Below are positions 43,885 to 51,813 of a stretch of DNA of 64,000 nt, in pieces (position 1 is the stretch's first letter; each line of letters begins with the position of its first letter). Location of the stretch: NCBI RefSeq assembly GCF_004375085.3, contig NZ_SNAQ03000001.1, forward strand, positions 124,001 to 188,000. The letters run 5' to 3'. A program made the translations under genes and the position numbers. The stretch is from Lewinella sp. W8 (GTDB taxonomy: Bacteria; Bacteroidota; Bacteroidia; Chitinophagales; Saprospiraceae). Under the pieces are notes generated by a model, which saw only the letters and a list, made by a program, of their open reading frames with translations, was not told where the DNA came from and searched no databases.

Positions 43885-43955
43885 CCAATAACCCCAAAAA
43901 ACCAAATGAAAACTAAAGTTTTGCTAAGCGTGCGGTATTAAGTATCGCCCGTTTG
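43857..43955 (-). ncRNA. Candidate small RNA
   Basis: On the minus strand: TTG (43988-43990), 19-nt spacer, TACCTTGG (43961-43968), predicted start near 43954, then about 98 nt without a meaningful ORF. It ends in a perfect hairpin (GAGGCAACG/CGTTGCCTC within 43866-43884) and a run of nine T (43857-43865). A complete promoter-to-terminator unit with no coding frame suggests an sRNA. The identity is unknown. Confidence 0.5.
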
Positions 43956-44158
43956 CATCACCAAGGTATAATTTATTTTTTTACCGACAAGGGTTGACTG
44001 TTAATTTTTTTAAGACTTTCCCGAAAAAGTCCGAAAATAGGCATAATTCTCTTGCGAAAATTCGCTGTTTGCTTTGGGTCGGGACCCTCCCAGACGCAGT
44101 CCGATTCACCCGACGGACGTCAAAATACGAGCCGAAACCTTTTTTGTCCGATGTTCGT

Positions 44159-44166
44159 TACCTTTG
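44159..44166 (+). promoter_or_regulatory. -7 element of the ileS leader transcript
   Basis: TACCTTTG, a perfect TAnnTTTG match, ends 4 nt before the leader ATG at 44171. TTTG at 44143-44146 is nearer than usual for a -33 box. The transcript would start at or beside the leader start codon. Confidence 0.6.
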
Positions 44167-44170
44167 CATC

Positions 44171-44230
44171 ATGACGAAGAATCAGCGAATTATTGGCGGT
44201 ATAATTATTACGAGCGCGATGCGTCCGTAG
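44171..44230 (+). CDS. Isoleucine-rich leader peptide of ileS
   Basis: 19 codons encoding MTKNQRIIGGIIITSAMRP then TAG. Five of 19 codons are Ile (ATT ATT at 44189-44194; ATA ATT ATT at 44201-44209), in the order IIGGIII. It lies between a -7 promoter element and an intrinsic terminator, directly upstream of the isoleucyl-tRNA synthetase gene. The stop region (44223-44232) can pair with the 5' arm of the terminator. These are the hallmarks of an attenuator leader peptide. Translation would be from a leaderless or near-leaderless RNA. Confidence 0.8.
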   Translation: MTKNQRIIGGIIITSAMRP

Positions 44231-44270
44231 GGTTGCCGCTGTTATTCACCAGTCAAAAGCTCCCACGGAC
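44223..44270 (+). promoter_or_regulatory. Candidate antiterminator of the ileS attenuator
   Basis: GTCCGT (44223-44228) pairs with ACGGAC (44265-44270), and GGG (44230-44232) with CCC (44262-44264), with one bulged A. This competes with the terminator stem 44255-44288. A ribosome stalled at the Ile block would leave 44223-44232 free; a ribosome at the TAG (44228-44230) would cover it. Confidence 0.7.
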
Positions 44271-44291
44271 ACTTCCGTGGGAGCTTTTTTT
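44255..44291 (+). terminator. Intrinsic terminator in the ileS leader
   Basis: 15-bp stem AAAAGCTCCCACGGA/TCCGTGGGAGCTTTT with loop CACT; a run of seven T spans 44285-44291. It lies 77 nt before the ileS start codon. A further -7-like TAATTTCG at 44343-44350 could give a second, terminator-free transcript. Confidence 0.92.
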
Positions 44292-44367
44292 ATGCCATGA
44301 ACTAAAGTCTCGTAACTACTAGGCATTCCTGCCTGACCTCCGTAATTTCGCACCCCAATCTCAGCTT

Positions 44368-47300
44368 ATGTACCAGGAGTATAAAAAATTAGACCTTCCA
44401 GCCATCGACCGGGACATCCTGGACTTTTGGGAAAGGGAAAAGATTTTTGATCGCAGCATCGAGGAGCGCGATCAGGAAAACTCCTTTGTGTTCTACGAAG
44501 GTCCGCCCTCCGCAAACGGTAAGCCGGGCATCCATCACGTCATGGCCCGTACGATCAAGGATATGTTCTGCCGCTTCCAAACCCTCAACGGAAAGCGGGT
44601 CGAACGCAAGGGAGGCTGGGACACTCACGGCCTGCCGATCGAGTTGAGCGTAGAAAAGGAACTGGGCATCACCAAGGAGGATATCGGTACCAAAATCTCC
44701 GTCGATGACTACAACCGCGCCTGCCGGGAGACGGTCATGCGATACAAGGATATCTGGGATGATATCACCAGGAAAATGGGCTACTGGGTAGACCTGGACA
44801 ATCCCTACATCACCTACGAGAACGACTACATCGAATCCGTATGGTGGCTGCTCAAGCAGATCTACGACAAGAACCTGCTGTACAAGGGCTACACCATCCA
44901 GCCCTACTCTCCGGCGGCCGGAACTGGGCTCAGCTCCCACGAGCTGAATATGCCCGGGGCCTACCAGGAGGTAAGCGACACCACGGTGGTGGCCATGTTC
45001 GACACCGATAAAAATGACGCCAGCCAGTGGCTCTACACTCTCCCGGTAGCCCCTCCACCCGCTGAGAACGAAGCGGAAGAAGGTATGGGTGCCATTATGG
45101 GGTCCGCCGATAGCGAGAAAGTATACATCCTGGCCTGGACGACCACCCCCTGGACGTTGCCCAGTAACACGGCACTTACGGTGGGACCAAAGATCGATTA
45201 CGTCAAGGTTCGCACCACCAACGCGTATTCGGGAGAATCCGTGGACGTCGTACTGGCGGAAGCCCTGGTCGGCAAGTGGTTTGGTGCCAAGAATCAACCT
45301 AAGGTGGAGGCCATCAGTGCGCCCTTCAAGGGCGATCAGCTGGTTGGCATCCGCTACCAACAGCTGCTTCCCGGCCAGCAACCCGACGACGGGGATGCCT
45401 TCCGCGTCATCCCCGGTCATTTCGTGACCACGGAAGATGGCACGGGGATCGTGCATACCGCCCCCAGTTTTGGTGCGGACGATATGATGGTGGGCAAGGC
45501 CAACGGCATCGGCTCCCTTACCCTGGTGGATAAGACCGGGAAATTTACGGAAGGCGCCGGCCCCTTCGCCGGCCGGTACGTGAAGAACTACAAGGACGAC
45601 CCCGATTACGTAGACGTCAACGTAGACATCGCCGTCCACCTCAAGAAGGCCGGTCTGGCCTTCAACGTGGCTAAGTACGTCCACAACTACCCACACTGTT
45701 GGCGGACGGACAAACCTGTCCTGTATTACCCTCTGGACAGCTGGTTCATTAAGGCCAGTGCGGTCAAGGAGAGGATGAGCGAACTGAACAAAACCATCAA
45801 CTGGAAGCCCGCCGCCACCGGCGAGGGGCGCTTCGGTAAGTGGCTGGAAAACCTGCAGGACTGGAACCTCAGTCGTTCCCGTTACTGGGGAATCCCCCTG
45901 CCCATCTGGCGCAGCGAGGACGGCGAGGAAGAACTGTGCATCGGTTCGGTGGCCGAGCTCACTGCAGCGGTGGAGGCCGCCAACGAGGCCCTGGGCCTCA
46001 ATCAGTCCGTTCCCGAAGATCTGCACCGCCCCTACATCGATGACGTGGTACTGTTCCAGAACGGTAAGGAACTGAAGCGCGAGCTGGACCTGATCGACGT
46101 TTGGTTCGATTCCGGCTCCATGCCCTACGCTCAGTGGCATTACCCCTTCGAGAATAAGGATAAATTTGACCGGGTTTTCCCCGCGGACTTTATCGCCGAA
46201 GGGGTAGACCAGACGCGGGGCTGGTTCTATACCCTCCACGCCATCGCCACGATGGTCTTCGATTCCGTAGCCTACAAGAACGTGGTGTCGAACGGGTTGG
46301 TACTGGCCAAGAGTGGGGTCAAAATGTCCAAACGCCTGGGCAACGCCGTAGACCCCTTCGAGACGATTGGGAAATACGGTGCGGACGCCACCCGTTGGTA
46401 CATGATCAGCAACAGCGACCCCTGGGAAAACCTCAAGTTTGATATTGACGGGGTGGACGAGGTGCGTCGGAAATTCTTCGGCACCCTTTACAACACCTAC
46501 GGATTCTACGCCCTGTACGCCAATATCGACGGCTATCGCCCCAGCGAGGACGCGCCCGTAGCGCACAAGGACCTGGCCGAAATCGACCGCTGGATCATCT
46601 CTCGCCTGAATTCGCTGACCGCGGAGGTGCACGCCTACTTCGCGGACTACGATGCCACCCCGGCCTGTCGGGCCATCGAGTCCTTCGTGAACGACGAACT
46701 CTCCAACTGGTACGTGCGGCAGAGCCGTCGCCGTTTCTGGCGGGGTGAAATGACCCTCGACAAGCGGGCGGCCTACCAAACGCTGGATACCTGCCTCAAA
46801 CGGGTGGCCCAGTTGATGTCTCCCGTGGCCCCCTTCTTCGCCGACTGGCTCTACCGCAATCTGACGAACAATGGCGCGGACGCAGGTGCCGTGGACTCGG
46901 TACACCTCTCGCTGCTCGAAGCAGCGGACAAAGCCAGGATCGACGAAGACCTGGAACGCCGGATGGACTACGCCCAACGGATCAGCTCCCTGGTGCTCAG
47001 TCTGCGCAAGGGGGAGAAAATCCGGGTGCGTCAGCCCCTTCAGAAAATCCTCGTGCCCGCCCTCGACGAAGAGTTTCAGCGTCGGGTAGCGGCCGTTACG
47101 CCCATCATTGTGGGAGAAGTAAACGTGAAGGAAGTGGAATTCCTGACCGATAAGGACTTCCTCAAGAAAACCATCAAGCCCAATTTTCGGGTGCTGGGTA
47201 AGCGGCTCGGCAAGCAGATGAAGGCCGTGGCCGGTAAGATCAACCAGATGAGCCAGGAAGACATCAACCAGCTTGATACCTCCGGATCCTTTACCCTGGA

Positions 47301-47685
47301 CGTTGACGGGGAGTCCGTCGTCATCACCCCCGACGAAGTGGACATCCTCACCGAAGACATCCCCGGATGGAAGGTGGCCTCAGACGGTGAAATCACCGTT
47401 GCCCTGGACGTAACCGTCACGGATGAGCTGGCCAAGGAAGGACTGGCCCGCGAACTCGTAAACCGAATCCAGAACCTGCGCAAAGAGCAAAACTTTGAGG
47501 TGACGGACCGCATCCGGGTGCGCCTGTTCGGGTCACCGGCCGTTGAAGAATCCGCTAACGCTTTCCGTGACTACCTGATGCAGGAAGTCCTGGCCGATGC
47601 CCTGGTCATGGACGAAAGCATCGAAGGGGAGACCATCGAACTGCCCGGAGAAGAGTCGGTCACGATTGCGGTGAGCAAAGTGTAA
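44368..47685 (+). CDS. ileS: Isoleucyl-tRNA synthetase
   Basis: 1105 residues, the long eukaryote/Bacteroidota-like form. Class I motifs: the HIGH region PPSANGKPGIHH near residue 47 and KMSKRLGN near residue 650. The editing CP1 domain lies between, with WTTTPWTLPSNTAL typical. The anticodon-binding domain and a C-terminal extension follow. The segment NNGADAGAVDS (near 832-842) is encoded by a copy of the dispersed GCAGGTGC repeat (46873-46891) and probably lies in a surface loop. Expression is likely controlled by the upstream Ile-rich leader. A reductase gene follows 36 nt later. Confidence 0.97.
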   Translation: MYQEYKKLDLPAIDRDILDFWEREKIFDRSIEERDQENSFVFYEGPPSANGKPGIHHVMARTIKDMFCRFQTLNGKRVERKGGWDTHGLPIELSVEKELGITKEDIGTKISVDDYNRACRETVMRYKDIWDDITRKMGYWVDLDNPYITYENDYIESVWWLLKQIYDKNLLYKGYTIQPYSPAAGTGLSSHELNMPGAYQEVSDTTVVAMFDTDKNDASQWLYTLPVAPPPAENEAEEGMGAIMGSADSEKVYILAWTTTPWTLPSNTALTVGPKIDYVKVRTTNAYSGESVDVVLAEALVGKWFGAKNQPKVEAISAPFKGDQLVGIRYQQLLPGQQPDDGDAFRVIPGHFVTTEDGTGIVHTAPSFGADDMMVGKANGIGSLTLVDKTGKFTEGAGPFAGRYVKNYKDDPDYVDVNVDIAVHLKKAGLAFNVAKYVHNYPHCWRTDKPVLYYPLDSWFIKASAVKERMSELNKTINWKPAATGEGRFGKWLENLQDWNLSRSRYWGIPLPIWRSEDGEEELCIGSVAELTAAVEAANEALGLNQSVPEDLHRPYIDDVVLFQNGKELKRELDLIDVWFDSGSMPYAQWHYPFENKDKFDRVFPADFIAEGVDQTRGWFYTLHAIATMVFDSVAYKNVVSNGLVLAKSGVKMSKRLGNAVDPFETIGKYGADATRWYMISNSDPWENLKFDIDGVDEVRRKFFGTLYNTYGFYALYANIDGYRPSEDAPVAHKDLAEIDRWIISRLNSLTAEVHAYFADYDATPACRAIESFVNDELSNWYVRQSRRRFWRGEMTLDKRAAYQTLDTCLKRVAQLMSPVAPFFADWLYRNLTNNGADAGAVDSVHLSLLEAADKARIDEDLERRMDYAQRISSLVLSLRKGEKIRVRQPLQKILVPALDEEFQRRVAAVTPIIVGEVNVKEVEFLTDKDFLKKTIKPNFRVLGKRLGKQMKAVAGKINQMSQEDINQLDTSGSFTLDVDGESVVITPDEVDILTEDIPGWKVASDGEITVALDVTVTDELAKEGLARELVNRIQNLRKEQNFEVTDRIRVRLFGSPAVEESANAFRDYLMQEVLADALVMDESIEGETIELPGEESVTIAVSKV
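46873..46891 (+). repeat. GCAGGTGC-family copy inside ileS
   Basis: GGCGCGGACGCAGGTGCCG, in frame within the ileS anticodon-binding region, encoding GADAGA. Confidence 0.6.
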
Positions 47686-47721
47686 GATCGTCTTTTCCTG
47701 GATTCAATTTGTTGAAGCCCC

Positions 47722-48186
47722 ATGAAGACCATCATCCTACAGGCCTCCGCTCGCGCGGAGGGGAATACCGCCGAGGTTGTCCGGGCGCTGGCACGGGAAA
47801 TTGACGCCGAGGTCGTTGACCTGCTCGACTTCCACGTTCTACCCTTCAGTTACGAGCAGGAGTATCCGGCGGAGGATGATTTTCTGCGGCTGATCAATGG
47901 TCTATTGCGGTACGATCAGATCGTCTTTGCCAGCCCGGTCTACTGGTACGCGATGAGCGGACCGCTCAAGATTTTCTTCGATCGGCTTTCCGACCTGCTG
48001 AAGTCGCAAAAGCCCACCGGCCGCAAACTGCGGGGAAAGCAAATGTCCGTCCTCTCCTGTTCGGACGATGATACGGTAAACGACAGCTTCTACGCCGCCT
48101 TCCGCCTGTCGGCGGAATACCTGGGGATGACCTACGGCTTCGAGCGGCACGCCTGGGTGCAGGACGGTGACGTCCACTTTCGGTAA
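47722..48186 (+). CDS. NAD(P)H-dependent flavodoxin-fold oxidoreductase
   Basis: 154 residues. The N-terminal phosphate loop for FMN is QASARAEGNTAEVVRAL. DQIVFASPVYWYAMSGPLKI is the signature of NADPH-dependent FMN reductases and iron-sulfur flavoproteins, followed by FDRLSDLL. It lies 36 nt after ileS and may be cotranscribed, with no evident functional link. Likely a small cytoplasmic flavoprotein reductase; the substrate is unknown. Confidence 0.88.
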   Translation: MKTIILQASARAEGNTAEVVRALAREIDAEVVDLLDFHVLPFSYEQEYPAEDDFLRLINGLLRYDQIVFASPVYWYAMSGPLKIFFDRLSDLLKSQKPTGRKLRGKQMSVLSCSDDDTVNDSFYAAFRLSAEYLGMTYGFERHAWVQDGDVHFR

Positions 48187-48188
48187 CC

Positions 48189-48698
48189 CTATCCGAAGGT
48201 GGATTCCCAGTGGGGGAGTAGGGAGTGGCCGTACAGTCGTTTGGCTTCCTCGTGCTTGATGGCCACCCGGCGGGCCTCCTCCCGAAAGTAGTCGGTCAGC
48301 ACTTCCTTTTCGGCCAGCCGGCAGGCTTCGGCGTAGCTGGTGACGATGGAAGCATGGAAGGATTCGCTCACCAGCCGGTATGCCGTCAGGTAATCCACCA
48401 TGATGGATACCCGGTAGAACAGCAGCGTGAGGATGTCCTTCTGGTGGACGGAGATGCGCTCGAACGCCCGGATGATTTTCCGGGATTCACTACGTCCCCG
48501 CCGGCCCCGCCCCCGGGCGGGGAAGAAGGCCTTCCGGAGGTCCTTTTTGTATTTCTCCACCAGGCCCGCGGCGTCCACGGCGAGCTCCATCTGATAGTAC
48601 TCCCGAACGATGGGAAGCTTCCGGTACAGCTGGAGGATTTCCTGCCTTAGTTCCTCCTCTTCCAGGTGCTCCAGGTATTTGATGAGTTCTCGCTTCAT
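48189..48698 (-). CDS. DUF6155 family protein
   Basis: 169 residues, all-helical, no signal. The opening MKRELIKYLEHLEEEELRQE and LYRKLPIVREYYQM match the DUF6155 pattern (a helical protein with a conserved VREYY motif). A basic insert ARGRGRRGRSE lies near residue 65. Function unknown. Its stop codon is 2 nt from that of the reductase gene on the other strand. Confidence 0.75.
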   Translation of the reverse strand: MKRELIKYLEHLEEEELRQEILQLYRKLPIVREYYQMELAVDAAGLVEKYKKDLRKAFFPARGRGRRGRSESRKIIRAFERISVHQKDILTLLFYRVSIMVDYLTAYRLVSESFHASIVTSYAEACRLAEKEVLTDYFREEARRVAIKHEEAKRLYGHSLLPHWESTFG

Positions 48699-48743
48699 AT
48701 CAGCTTCCTAACCCCGGACCCTACGTTCAGGTTTTCTTCCCAC

Positions 48744-49325
48744 TCAATTACGGGGGAGCCGGGAAGTGTAGTAGGCCACCCGCTCGGGTTTCTCCATCAG
48801 GGTGTAAATTTCAATTACCCGGCGTAGGTCGGAGACTGATTGGGGTTCACCATCCGCCAGGAGCTGGGAAAGTTCCGTGTTCAGGCTACGGCCTTCCCTC
48901 AAGGTACGACGACAGGGAGCGCACTGCTTCGGATAACTCATCACCACGAAGTTCAGCTCTTCGTACCAGTACCGTTGCTCCTCCTTCCTGAACACGAACT
49001 TTTCTCCGCACCGGTCACAGGGTAGGTGGCGATCCGTATACGCCAGGTAGGGCGCGTTGACGTCCATCGGGTTAAAGGTATAACGTTGCTTCCGGGGCCG
49101 ACCGATGAGGGCATTTCCCGCTTCCAGACAGGCATCACAGGCCCAGCGAATACCGAGAGGGTTGGAGACCAGGGTTCGATACAGGCTGTCTTCACGGGAG
49201 TCGCCTTCGTGAGCCAGGAAGATGCCGTCAAAGGGCAACAGGGCCAGCGTCCTCTTCATCTGCGTCCGGGAAATTCCCTGCTTGCAGGAGCTACACACCG
49301 GTAGGTGATTTTTTGATTTAGCCAT
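48744..49325 (-). CDS. Zinc-ribbon protein with three Cys clusters
   Basis: 193 residues. Cys pairs at CSSCKQG (near 11-14), CDACLEAG (near 63-66), CDRCGEKF (near 102-105) and CAPCRRTL (near 137-140). The third and fourth belong to one zinc-ribbon domain with FVFRKEEQRYWYEELNFVVM between them, a known probable zinc-ribbon type in bacteria. Soluble, cytoplasmic. It may bind nucleic acid or act as a scaffold; no specific role is visible. It may be transcribed with the DUF6155 gene 45 nt downstream. Confidence 0.75.
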   Translation of the reverse strand: MAKSKNHLPVCSSCKQGISRTQMKRTLALLPFDGIFLAHEGDSREDSLYRTLVSNPLGIRWACDACLEAGNALIGRPRKQRYTFNPMDVNAPYLAYTDRHLPCDRCGEKFVFRKEEQRYWYEELNFVVMSYPKQCAPCRRTLREGRSLNTELSQLLADGEPQSVSDLRRVIEIYTLMEKPERVAYYTSRLPRN

Positions 49326-49834
49326 GTGGAATAAGTTGGGTGAGTCGGTATCCGTTCATTCGTCCTAATCAGCCTGCGTTACGAAAGGGCTCTGCACCTG
49401 CACCGGCTGAGCCGAGTATTCCGCTACGCTGCACACGCCGTTGCATTGTCATACAATCAGCGATCCCGACGAGCTTAGCGACCATCGAAGGTAGCTGTGA
49501 AGCAAAACTTGGGACCGTTGCCAAAGGCTAGTCGCGTAAACCCTCCGGGCCCCGGACATTAAATCGTTTACCCAATGTAAGGGGTGAAAATTTCCTTTTG
49601 GGATATTCTGCTTTCGATGGGTGAAGGTCGCTTCATTCGATGATGTCCCCGTGAAACAGACTTTTGATCACCGTGGAACCCCGGTCTGAACGGTAGATTA
49701 TCCCCCCGATAGCTATCGGGCTAGGCAAGGAGTATGGAGCACCCCATCGCGCAGGAAGTACCCCATTAATCAATAACGATTTTTTTCGTCTGCTGGTGTA
49801 AGATTTTGACCGGACCGTCTACTAACGGGATACC
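49326..49834. other. 509-bp intergenic region with a shared 28-bp repeat
   Basis: It contains a 28-bp stretch (49398-49425) found in exact inverted form at 57357-57384, with a GCACCTGC word next to it, and a perfect 16-bp palindrome CCCGATAGCTATCGGG (49705-49720). No gene is seen. The promoter of the sigma factor gene should lie near 49800. Confidence 0.6.
49398..49425. repeat. 28-bp repeat, copy 1
   Basis: Exact inverted match to 57357-57384 (core GGCTGAGCCGAGTATTCCGC). It lies beside a GCACCTGC word. Confidence 0.85.
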
Positions 49835-50308
49835 ATGAAGGAAGAATCAGCATTTCTGGATTTACTCAAATCACACGGAGGCATCATCCACAAAGTGGCG
49901 GGTCTGTACTGTGATCACGAAGCGGACCGGGAAGACCTGCGGCAGGAAATCACCTACCAGCTCTGGAAGTCCTTCGGCAGCTTCCGGGGAGAAAGTGCGC
50001 CCGGGACCTGGATGTACCGGGTGGCGCTGAACACGGCCCTGACGAGGTTTCGCCGGAGAAGTCCAACGCTCATTTTCCGGGAGCGGCTCCCCGAACCGGG
50101 TATTCCTTCGGAGGAAGAGGCTGAGCCGAGTGTGCGGCTGATGGCCGCCATTCGCCAACTTCCCCGGGCAGATCGCGCCCTGATGGCCCTCTACCTTGAA
50201 GGTATGCATCACCGGGAAATCGGTGGCATCCTCGGACTGAGCGAAAACAACGTGGGGGTAAAGCTCCACCGCATCAAAAACAAACTCAAAAACCTACTCA
50301 ATAATTAA
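49835..50308 (+). CDS. ECF RNA polymerase sigma factor
   Basis: 157 residues. Region 2 includes DHEADREDLRQEITYQLWKS (core binding and -10 recognition); region 4 includes RADRALMALYLEGMHHREIG and ILGLSENNVGVKLHRIKNKL, the helix-turn-helix. A short linker separates the two, as in ECF sigma factors. It lies 4 nt before a membrane protein gene that is probably its regulator. Targets cannot be identified. Confidence 0.93.
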   Translation: MKEESAFLDLLKSHGGIIHKVAGLYCDHEADREDLRQEITYQLWKSFGSFRGESAPGTWMYRVALNTALTRFRRRSPTLIFRERLPEPGIPSEEEAEPSVRLMAAIRQLPRADRALMALYLEGMHHREIGGILGLSENNVGVKLHRIKNKLKNLLNN

Positions 50309-50312
50309 TCGC

Positions 50313-50864
50313 ATGGACTTTGAAGAGCAGAAAAAATACTGGCAGGAAGCCGGCCCGGAGGAAGAACAACCCTGGATGGACCAGCATCTACGGCGGGTTT
50401 GGACCCACCCCTCCCTGCGGCACATTCGCCGCCAGTTGATCGTGGAAACTACCGCCTGGATTTTGTTTCTTTTTCTTTATTACTCCGCACTCGACGGTGA
50501 CTTGCGGCCCATGGGATGGAATCTTGCCCTGGTCATTGGCCTCATCCTGCTCATCGTCCACGGGCTCATGGGCTACCACCTATCCAGCAAGCCGGTCAGT
50601 GATGCCCCCTTGCTGTTGGCGATGAAGGAGCGCCTGAAGGAGCTAACCAACTACAGCTGGGTGTCCGTCCTGCTGCAAACGGGAACCCTGGCGATCCTGA
50701 TGGGCTTCCTGCTCTCGAATGTTTCGGGTTTATGGGAAAGACCAAAACTGTGGCTGTTTGGTACCATTGTGGTTTGGCTGATCATCGCCTTTGGGGTGCA
50801 AGTCTGGATCTGGCGCTCCCGCCTGGGCGAACTACGAAAATCGATCGAAGCGTTGGAACACTAG
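50313..50864 (+). CDS. Membrane protein coupled to the ECF sigma factor (putative anti-sigma)
   Basis: 183 residues. A soluble N-terminal part of about 45 residues (MDFEEQKKYWQEAGPEEEQP) precedes four predicted membrane helices (WILFLFLYYSALDGD; LALVIGLILLIVHGLMGYH; VSVLLQTGTLAILMGFLL; FGTIVVWLIIAFGVQVWIW). Position 4 nt after the sigma gene suggests it restrains the sigma factor at the membrane. It lacks the classical zinc anti-sigma HxxxCxxC motif, and the polytopic form is unlike most single-pass anti-sigma proteins. Confidence 0.7.
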   Translation: MDFEEQKKYWQEAGPEEEQPWMDQHLRRVWTHPSLRHIRRQLIVETTAWILFLFLYYSALDGDLRPMGWNLALVIGLILLIVHGLMGYHLSSKPVSDAPLLLAMKERLKELTNYSWVSVLLQTGTLAILMGFLLSNVSGLWERPKLWLFGTIVVWLIIAFGVQVWIWRSRLGELRKSIEALEH

Positions 50865-51219
50865 CGTGGAAATTATTTGTTTTGGCGTATGGATTTCGTA
50901 CCGGGGTATCGTCCTACATTTCGTGAACGGGACTGGTAAAAGCATTCATCGGAGGCTCAGGTAGCCGACGGGGCGTGAAGCGAGGCGAAAGGCTCGACGT
51001 GGGCGGGGGACCGCAGGTGCCGGGCACCTCCCAAATAGCGTGGTGAAACCGGGGCCCGATTAATCATTTTTTGCTAACCGAATAATCATTCCCGTAACGA
51101 TTTTAATTTTCCGGGCATATATTATTGTCCAAATCGCGGAGCGAGGATCCCTATGCTCCTTCGCGTAACTACCCTAAACTGACGAGAAATCGTCGAAACG
51201 TATTCATCAATACTCCATT
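50865..51219. other. Intergenic region with a GCAGGTGC copy
   Basis: 355 bp. A repeat copy at 51001-51029 carries GCAGGTGCC facing GGGCACCTCC, so it is partly self-complementary. An AT-rich stretch at 51061-51130 probably contains the barrel gene promoter. No gene. Confidence 0.55.
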
Positions 51220-51717
51220 ATGAAAAGATTCATTCGCTTGTTTGCTCTCGTGGCCGTAATCACCTTCTTCGGCCAATCTGAAGTTTTCGCTCAGCCCTTC
51301 AAATCCGCCGTTGGTCTCCGTTTGGGATACCCCTGGGCGGCCAGCTACAAAACCTTCGTTTCCGAAACCAATGCCGTAGAAGTTTACGCCAGCTACCGCG
51401 GCTTCACGGGTTGGAGCTGGATCGGCCTGAACGGTGCCTACCAGATCCACAATGACCTGGGGTCAACCGAAGGCCTCCAGTGGTACTACGGTGGTGGTGG
51501 CGGCATCCAGTTCTGGAACGCCGGAAGCTCGGACGTAAGCGGTACCCTCATTACGGTATCGGGTTATCTCGGGCTGCAGTACACCTTCCAGGACACCCCG
51601 ATCTCGGTTACCGCCGACTGGGTGCCGACCTTCTTCATCGGGGACGGCTTCGGCGGCTTCGGCGGCTTTGGTGGCGGATACGGTGGACTTGGTGTCCGTT
51701 ACGTGCTCGGCAACTAA
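51220..51717 (+). CDS. Small outer membrane beta-barrel protein
   Basis: 165 residues. Signal peptide FIRLFALVAVITFFGQSEVF with cleavage after AQ. Short alternating strands (AVGLRLGYPWAASYKTFVS; VEVYASYRGFTGWSWIGLNG) and the terminal GGLGVRYVLGN are consistent with an 8-strand barrel. A Gly/Phe-rich turn GDGFGGFGGFGGGYGG lies before the last strand. Function unknown, perhaps structural. It shares a bidirectional terminator with nadA. Confidence 0.75.
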   Translation: MKRFIRLFALVAVITFFGQSEVFAQPFKSAVGLRLGYPWAASYKTFVSETNAVEVYASYRGFTGWSWIGLNGAYQIHNDLGSTEGLQWYYGGGGGIQFWNAGSSDVSGTLITVSGYLGLQYTFQDTPISVTADWVPTFFIGDGFGGFGGFGGGYGGLGVRYVLGN

Positions 51718-51761
51718 ACCCCAGCATCGCAAGAACCTAAAGTTTGATTGCTGAATCAAAA

Positions 51762-51798
51762 GAGGGGCGGTCCGCTGATGCGGCCGCCCCTCCTGCTT
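51762..51798. terminator. Bidirectional terminator between the barrel gene and nadA
   Basis: GAGGGGCGG/CCGCCCCTC with a further inner CCGC/GCGG stem. TTTT follows on both strands, so it can serve the plus-strand barrel gene and minus-strand nadA. Confidence 0.85.
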
Positions 51799-51813
51799 TT
51801 GGTCGATGCTGGT

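Noticed and set aside
43905..43940. An 11-codon frame MKTKVLLSVRY downstream of the minus-strand terminator.
   Set aside because: No following gene or attenuator structure on the plus strand; it overlaps the candidate sRNA on the other strand.
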